The notes beneath the pieces are model-generated. The model searched no databases and had not been told where the DNA came from. It was given only the letters and a program-made list of their open reading frames with translations. Position numbers and translations under genes: made by a program. This document shows, one piece after another, positions 35,341-38,563 of a stretch of DNA of 38,563 nt (within the stretch, counting starts at the first letter, position 1; each line of letters opens with the position of its first letter). Source of the stretch: an uncultured Bacilli bacterium (GTDB lineage Bacteria > Bacillota_I > Bacilli_A > RF39 > UBA660); the NCBI GenBank assembly GCA_944332715.1, contig CALVKN010000010.1, positions 1 through 38,563 on the forward strand, read 5' to 3'.

Positions 35341-35371
35341 AGAAAATCGTGAGAGTTGCAACTCCACGATT
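35341..35371 (-). terminator. Intrinsic terminator of the XRE-type regulator gene
   Basis: The outer stem AATCGTG / CACGATT encloses the palindrome GAGTTGCAACTC with one bulged base. The tail on the minus strand is TTTTCTATTG, and the regulator's stop codon lies at the base of the stem. Confidence 0.8.
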
Positions 35372-36647
35372 AGAGAATTTCTAAAATTTGTTGATATTCA
35401 GCCAAAATATAATCTATTTCTGATTTATAATTTTCACAATTTCCTATTTTGCATTTTAATTCTTTTTTATCGACAAAATATTTATATCTGCAAATAACAT
35501 TATTATTTTTATCACGAACTTCATAATCAATTCTTTCTTTTGATATGTAGTAGTATGATTTATTTTCAATATTATTGACCACATCTGCATTTATTAAAAC
35601 ATCAAATTGTGGTTTGTAAGTTATTGTTTTATTACCATCTACTTTAGTATACGTATCAGATTCTTTATCATAAGTGTATCCTAAATCTTTTAATTTATTG
35701 TCATTATCTTCTTCGGTAGTGAATGTATTAACTTCAGATGTAGCATTATATGTAAAACCATCAAGAGAATTTAGAAAATTAGAATTGTAATTTCCATAAT
35801 TATTTTCACTCAATTTAATTGTGTCTGCTATACCAATAAATTTTTGATAATCAGAATCATATTCTAAATTGTTTTTATATGTACTATATACTAATTTGTC
35901 ATTTCTAAAATTATTCATAAATGTTATTTTAGCTTCGTATGTTGTTATATTATTTATTGTTATATTTAAATACAAGCCTTTAGTTATTTCTTTTTTAACA
36001 TCACTTGTAAATGTATTACCATAACTAGATAACTCATTTATAAATATGTCTTCTAGTTCATCATCTTCATATATAACTACTTTATCACCATTTACTAGAA
36101 GATAAAGTTCTAATCTCAGTGTATCAACATCAGGATTATAGTTTGAATCATTTAAATTAATGTTATCTATTATTAAAATATTTCTAACCTTGCTCCTTAT
36201 ATAATAGCCATTACTAAATGTAATATCATCATTATCACTATTTAGAATATACATACTTATAGAATTATAATTATTGATGAAATAAATTAATAATAGAATA
36301 AAGATAATTGCAAATATAACTTTAAAGATATTGTTATAGATATGTTTCCATAATATAGAAAGCAGATGAAGAAAGTCTTTGAAATAGTCGTAAAGAGTTT
36401 TCTTTTCAAGTACTACTGAATTGGCAGATACACCTAGTTCTCTACAGATATTTCTAATATTTATTAAATCAGGTACAGTTAAGCCATTCTCCCATTTAGA
36501 TATAGTTCTATCAGATACTTTTATCTTCTCTGCTAAAGCTTTCTGTGTAAGATGTCTTTTCTCTCTTAAATTAATGATATAATTTGCAAAACTATCTTTC
36601 TTTATTTCTGGTTTGTTTTCTTGGTTACTCTTAATTTTTGTTCCCAT
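35370..36647 (-). CDS. Membrane-tethered XRE-family transcriptional regulator
   Basis: The first 80 residues are an XRE/Cro-type helix-turn-helix (NLREKRHLTQKALAEKI, VSDRTISKWENGLTVPDL) that should bind DNA. A single membrane span follows at about 108-132 (IFKVIFAIIFILLLIYFI). About 290 residues then lie outside the cell, Asn/Tyr/Asp-rich with a CRYKYFVDKKELKCKIGNC segment. The layout suggests a one-component sensor that reads an outside or membrane signal directly. GGGGTGAAAAT precedes the ATG. It is divergent from the serine hydrolase gene, and a short palindrome lies between them, so it may regulate that gene and itself; this is inferred from position only. Confidence 0.87.
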   Translation of the reverse strand: MGTKIKSNQENKPEIKKDSFANYIINLREKRHLTQKALAEKIKVSDRTISKWENGLTVPDLINIRNICRELGVSANSVVLEKKTLYDYFKDFLHLLSILWKHIYNNIFKVIFAIIFILLLIYFINNYNSISMYILNSDNDDITFSNGYYIRSKVRNILIIDNINLNDSNYNPDVDTLRLELYLLVNGDKVVIYEDDELEDIFINELSSYGNTFTSDVKKEITKGLYLNITINNITTYEAKITFMNNFRNDKLVYSTYKNNLEYDSDYQKFIGIADTIKLSENNYGNYNSNFLNSLDGFTYNATSEVNTFTTEEDNDNKLKDLGYTYDKESDTYTKVDGNKTITYKPQFDVLINADVVNNIENKSYYYISKERIDYEVRDKNNNVICRYKYFVDKKELKCKIGNCENYKSEIDYILAEYQQILEIL

Positions 36648-36699
36648 ATTTTCACCCCGAATTATAATATCACAATTTTACAAATTTTTCATTATATTT

Positions 36700-36714
36700 T
36701 TACCAATTTTTGGA
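36700..36714. promoter_or_regulatory. Possible operator palindrome between divergent genes
   Basis: ACCAATTTTTGGA contains the inverted repeat CCAA-N3-TTGG, between the regulator start and the divergent -35 at 36729. It may be the regulator's binding site, but in such AT-rich DNA it could be chance. Confidence 0.25.
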
Positions 36715-36728
36715 AAAAAATGTTTTTC

Positions 36729-36757
36729 TTGACAGTTTCTAATCATTTTTTTATAAT
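36729..36757 (+). promoter_or_regulatory. Consensus promoter for the serine hydrolase gene
   Basis: TTGACA (36729-36734), a 17-bp spacer and TATAAT (36752-36757) match the housekeeping consensus perfectly. The start near 36764 leaves a short leader with AAGGTGA before ATG 36787. Confidence 0.92.
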
Positions 36758-36786
36758 AAGCATATATTTTTTAAGAAGGTGATTTC

Positions 36787-38247
36787 ATGCACAATTTAAA
36801 GGCATATTATATATATAGAAAATATATTGATGAATTACTTAAGAATCAAAATGATACTTCTTCCCCAGTATTACAAGATATATTTACTAAACATGATTAT
36901 GAAGAGTTATTGAGTCCCGTATTAAAAGTAATTAATGAAAATCCCCATGCAAATCTTACAACATTAAGATTTTTATTATTTAAAAGAAGTGGATTAAAAG
37001 GAATAATTGATAATTTTGTAAAGCAGACACAAATTACACCAGGAGTAATACTTGACTTTGGAACCTATAAGACAAGAGATACCGTATTATGTGGTAATAG
37101 ACAAGAATATGTAATGGAAAATGGTGTTTTAGTTAGTAAGCCACTTCCTATTGAACAGGATACAATATTTGATTTAGCATCAACTTCAAAATTATTTACA
37201 GCTATTGCTGTTTTAAAATTAAATGAATGTGATTTAATTGATGTATTTGATCCAGTAAGTAAATATGTACCAGAATTTAAAAATTTAGGTGACGTAACAA
37301 TATATGATTTACTTAAGTTTAGAGTAATGATTGTTACAGATAAGCGTGTCGATAGCGCAAAGAGTCCAGAAGAAGCAGAACAAATTTTATTTACAGTACA
37401 TAAAAAGGATGATCAAAACTTTAGTAATGCTTATACAGATATGGGAGCAATGGTATTAAGATATGTTGTTGAAAGAGTTAGTAAGATGCCTTTTACAGAA
37501 TTTGTAGATGAAGTAATATTTAAAAAGGTTGGCATGAAAGATACTCATTTAAATGTACCAGAAGAAAAATTAGATAGAGTTGCTAATGAAAACTATTCGA
37601 GCATTGTTAAAAGTGATGGTAGTGTTGTAACGAGATTTGATAATGTTCCTGGAACTCCACATGATGCTAAGGCTGTTGCGATTGGGGAATCCCAAGGTAT
37701 TGCTCCAGGACATGCGGGATTTTTCTCAACAAAAAGTGATATGATAAAATTAGGGCAATCTTTAATTAAAGGAGATGTGTTAAGAAAGTGTACTGTTGCA
37801 ACAATTAGTGATACTGCAACTGGTTTTAAAGATGGTGATGATTATAGCAGATTTTATGGTTCTTTGGTTTATTTAAAACAGCCAGATCCGGCATTTTTAA
37901 GCGTTTATCCTCCCCTTTCTGGTAAATCTTTTATGTCACCAGGATTTGCAGGAACAACACTTTGTGTTGATCCTGTAAATGAAATAACTTTATTTATTGG
38001 ATCAAGTAGACTTCATAATAGAATTTATCAAATGCACCCTAGTCAAGTTAAAAATATAAATATTAATGAACATAATAAGAAAACTTTTACGCTACCTAAT
38101 GGAGAAGAAAAAATAGTATGTGCAGATTATACTCGTGATAAAGAAGTAATGGTAAAACTAGCACTTGATTTATCACTGCAATTTCAGTTACTTGAAAAAA
38201 TTATGCCAACAAATAGAGAAATGCACTTAGTTAGAGAATTAAATTAA
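36787..38247 (+). CDS. Serine hydrolase, beta-lactamase / penicillin-binding family
   Basis: This 486-residue protein has the beta-lactamase (Pfam Beta-lactamase, class C/esterase-like) motifs. The nucleophile is Ser132 in STSK (SxxK, Lys135), followed by Tyr216 in YTD (place of YxN), and HAG at 309-311 (place of KTG). Family members include D-amino peptidases, esterases and PBP-like proteins; true drug hydrolysis is not implied. The first 85 residues precede the fold and look helical. No signal peptide is present, so it should be cytoplasmic, which is unusual for a cell-wall role. AAGGTGATTTC precedes the ATG. It has a perfect promoter and its own terminator, and is divergent from a membrane-tethered regulator. 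Confidence 0.88.
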   Translation: MHNLKAYYIYRKYIDELLKNQNDTSSPVLQDIFTKHDYEELLSPVLKVINENPHANLTTLRFLLFKRSGLKGIIDNFVKQTQITPGVILDFGTYKTRDTVLCGNRQEYVMENGVLVSKPLPIEQDTIFDLASTSKLFTAIAVLKLNECDLIDVFDPVSKYVPEFKNLGDVTIYDLLKFRVMIVTDKRVDSAKSPEEAEQILFTVHKKDDQNFSNAYTDMGAMVLRYVVERVSKMPFTEFVDEVIFKKVGMKDTHLNVPEEKLDRVANENYSSIVKSDGSVVTRFDNVPGTPHDAKAVAIGESQGIAPGHAGFFSTKSDMIKLGQSLIKGDVLRKCTVATISDTATGFKDGDDYSRFYGSLVYLKQPDPAFLSVYPPLSGKSFMSPGFAGTTLCVDPVNEITLFIGSSRLHNRIYQMHPSQVKNININEHNKKTFTLPNGEEKIVCADYTRDKEVMVKLALDLSLQFQLLEKIMPTNREMHLVRELN

Positions 38248-38275
38248 AAAGAACTCGAATTTGAGTTCTTTTGTC
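38247..38275 (+). terminator. Intrinsic terminator of the serine hydrolase gene
   Basis: A 10-bp stem (AAAAGAACTC / GAGTTCTTTT) with a 6-nt loop ends in TTTTGTCTTT. It is nearly symmetric and may also serve the convergent gene. Confidence 0.88.
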
Positions 38276-38305
38276 TTTAAAGTTAATTTTGGGTAACACT
38301 TACAT

Positions 38306-38563
38306 TTATAATTCTTTTATTTCTTCTTCAGATAATCCAGTAATGTCCTGAATATCTTTGATACTAAAGCCTTTTTCTTTCATCTTTCTAGCATTATCTA
38401 AATTAGTTTGTTCAATTCCTCGCTCAATTCCTTGCTCAATTCCTTGCTCAATTCCTTGTTCAATTCCTTGTTCAATTCCTCGCTCAATTCCTTGAGCCAT
38501 TCCTTTTTCCAGGCCCTCTTTCTCAGCTAAATACATTCTAGTATTAAATAGTTTTTGAGCATC
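38306..38563 (-). CDS. C-terminal part of a probable Rpn/PD-(D/E)XK family protein
   Basis: The frame is open to the right edge (residues DAQKLFNTRMYLAEKEG then the repeat), so the ATG at 38536 is internal and the real start lies outside. The tail has an EKEGLEKGMAQ helix, seven GIEQ/GIER tetrapeptides and a final MKEKGFSIKDIQDITGLSEEEI. This ending is typical of the Rpn family of recombination-promoting nucleases, also annotated as PD-(D/E)XK transposases, which have variable xGxEx repeats before a short C-terminal helix pair. The catalytic part is not in the window. The call rests on the tail only. Confidence 0.65.
   Translation of the reverse strand, partial: DAQKLFNTRMYLAEKEGLEKGMAQGIERGIEQGIEQGIEQGIEQGIERGIEQTNLDNARKMKEKGFSIKDIQDITGLSEEEIKEL
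38408..38491 (-). repeat. Seven-copy 12-bp in-frame tandem repeat
   Basis: Seven 12-bp units, GGAATTGAGCAA on the minus strand with small variations, encode GIEQ or GIER. Copy number may vary between strains by slippage without changing the frame. Confidence 0.92.

Noticed and set aside
1-38563. CRISPR arrays, tRNA, rRNA, prophage or complete insertion sequences
   Set aside because: No regularly spaced repeats, cloverleaf with GTTCRA arm, rRNA signature, phage structural genes or full transposase was seen on either strand.

Overview
This window is AT-rich, densely packed DNA from a low-GC Gram-positive bacterium (Bacillota). The evidence is strong GGAGG-type ribosome binding sites, classical -35/-10 promoters, intrinsic terminators after most genes, a sortase, SpoIVA and HU. 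spoIVA has a promoter that closely matches the sporulation sigma-E consensus, so the lineage probably forms or recently formed endospores. Stop codons are almost all TAA or TAG; only one gene ends in TGA, and tryptophan is encoded by TGG, so the standard code applies. RpoB carries Asp at the position of E. coli His526. These traits fit an uncultured Bacilli-branch lineage close to the Erysipelotrichales/Mollicutes split, but that placement is inference.

Layout, left to right. Positions 1-3458 hold a partial unknown gene, a chloramphenicol-acetyltransferase-like gene, and lysS fused to a C-terminal Trbp111/EMAP-like tRNA-binding domain. Positions 3534-5789 hold a small surface protein with a sortase-signal-like C-terminus, divergent from a class B-like sortase that carries an unusually large cytoplasmic N-terminal region. 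Positions 5794-7634 hold two unknown proteins. Positions 7723-11834 hold an operon of a very large prepilin-like protein and an arylsulfotransferase-fold protein. It is driven by a near-perfect promoter followed by a leader RNA of about 280 nt with several hairpins and two mutually exclusive terminators. Positions 12266-15736 hold a Pro/Thr-rich membrane-anchored Ig-like protein and a 7TM hybrid histidine kinase. Positions 15794-19710 hold an AMP-forming ligase, murD and a DUF3419-like protein.

Positions 19787-27800 are the core rpoC-rpoB-ybxB (rsmC-like) block, without the usual rplJ-rplL in front. Positions 27938-32099 hold a second giant prepilin-like gene with a Cys-rich tail, plus two membrane-anchored unknown proteins. 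Positions 32199-34133 are hup (HU) and spoIVA, adjacent as in Bacillus. Positions 34466-38563 hold a secreted unknown, a membrane-tethered XRE-type regulator divergent from a serine beta-lactamase-fold hydrolase, and the tail of a probable Rpn/PD-(D/E)XK family protein with a 12-bp tandem repeat.

The accessory theme is the cell surface: two giant pilin-like proteins, a sortase with a possible substrate, an ASST-like beta-propeller and several membrane-anchored proteins lie between housekeeping genes. The most promising undescribed element is the switch-like leader RNA in front of the prepilin/ASST-like operon.
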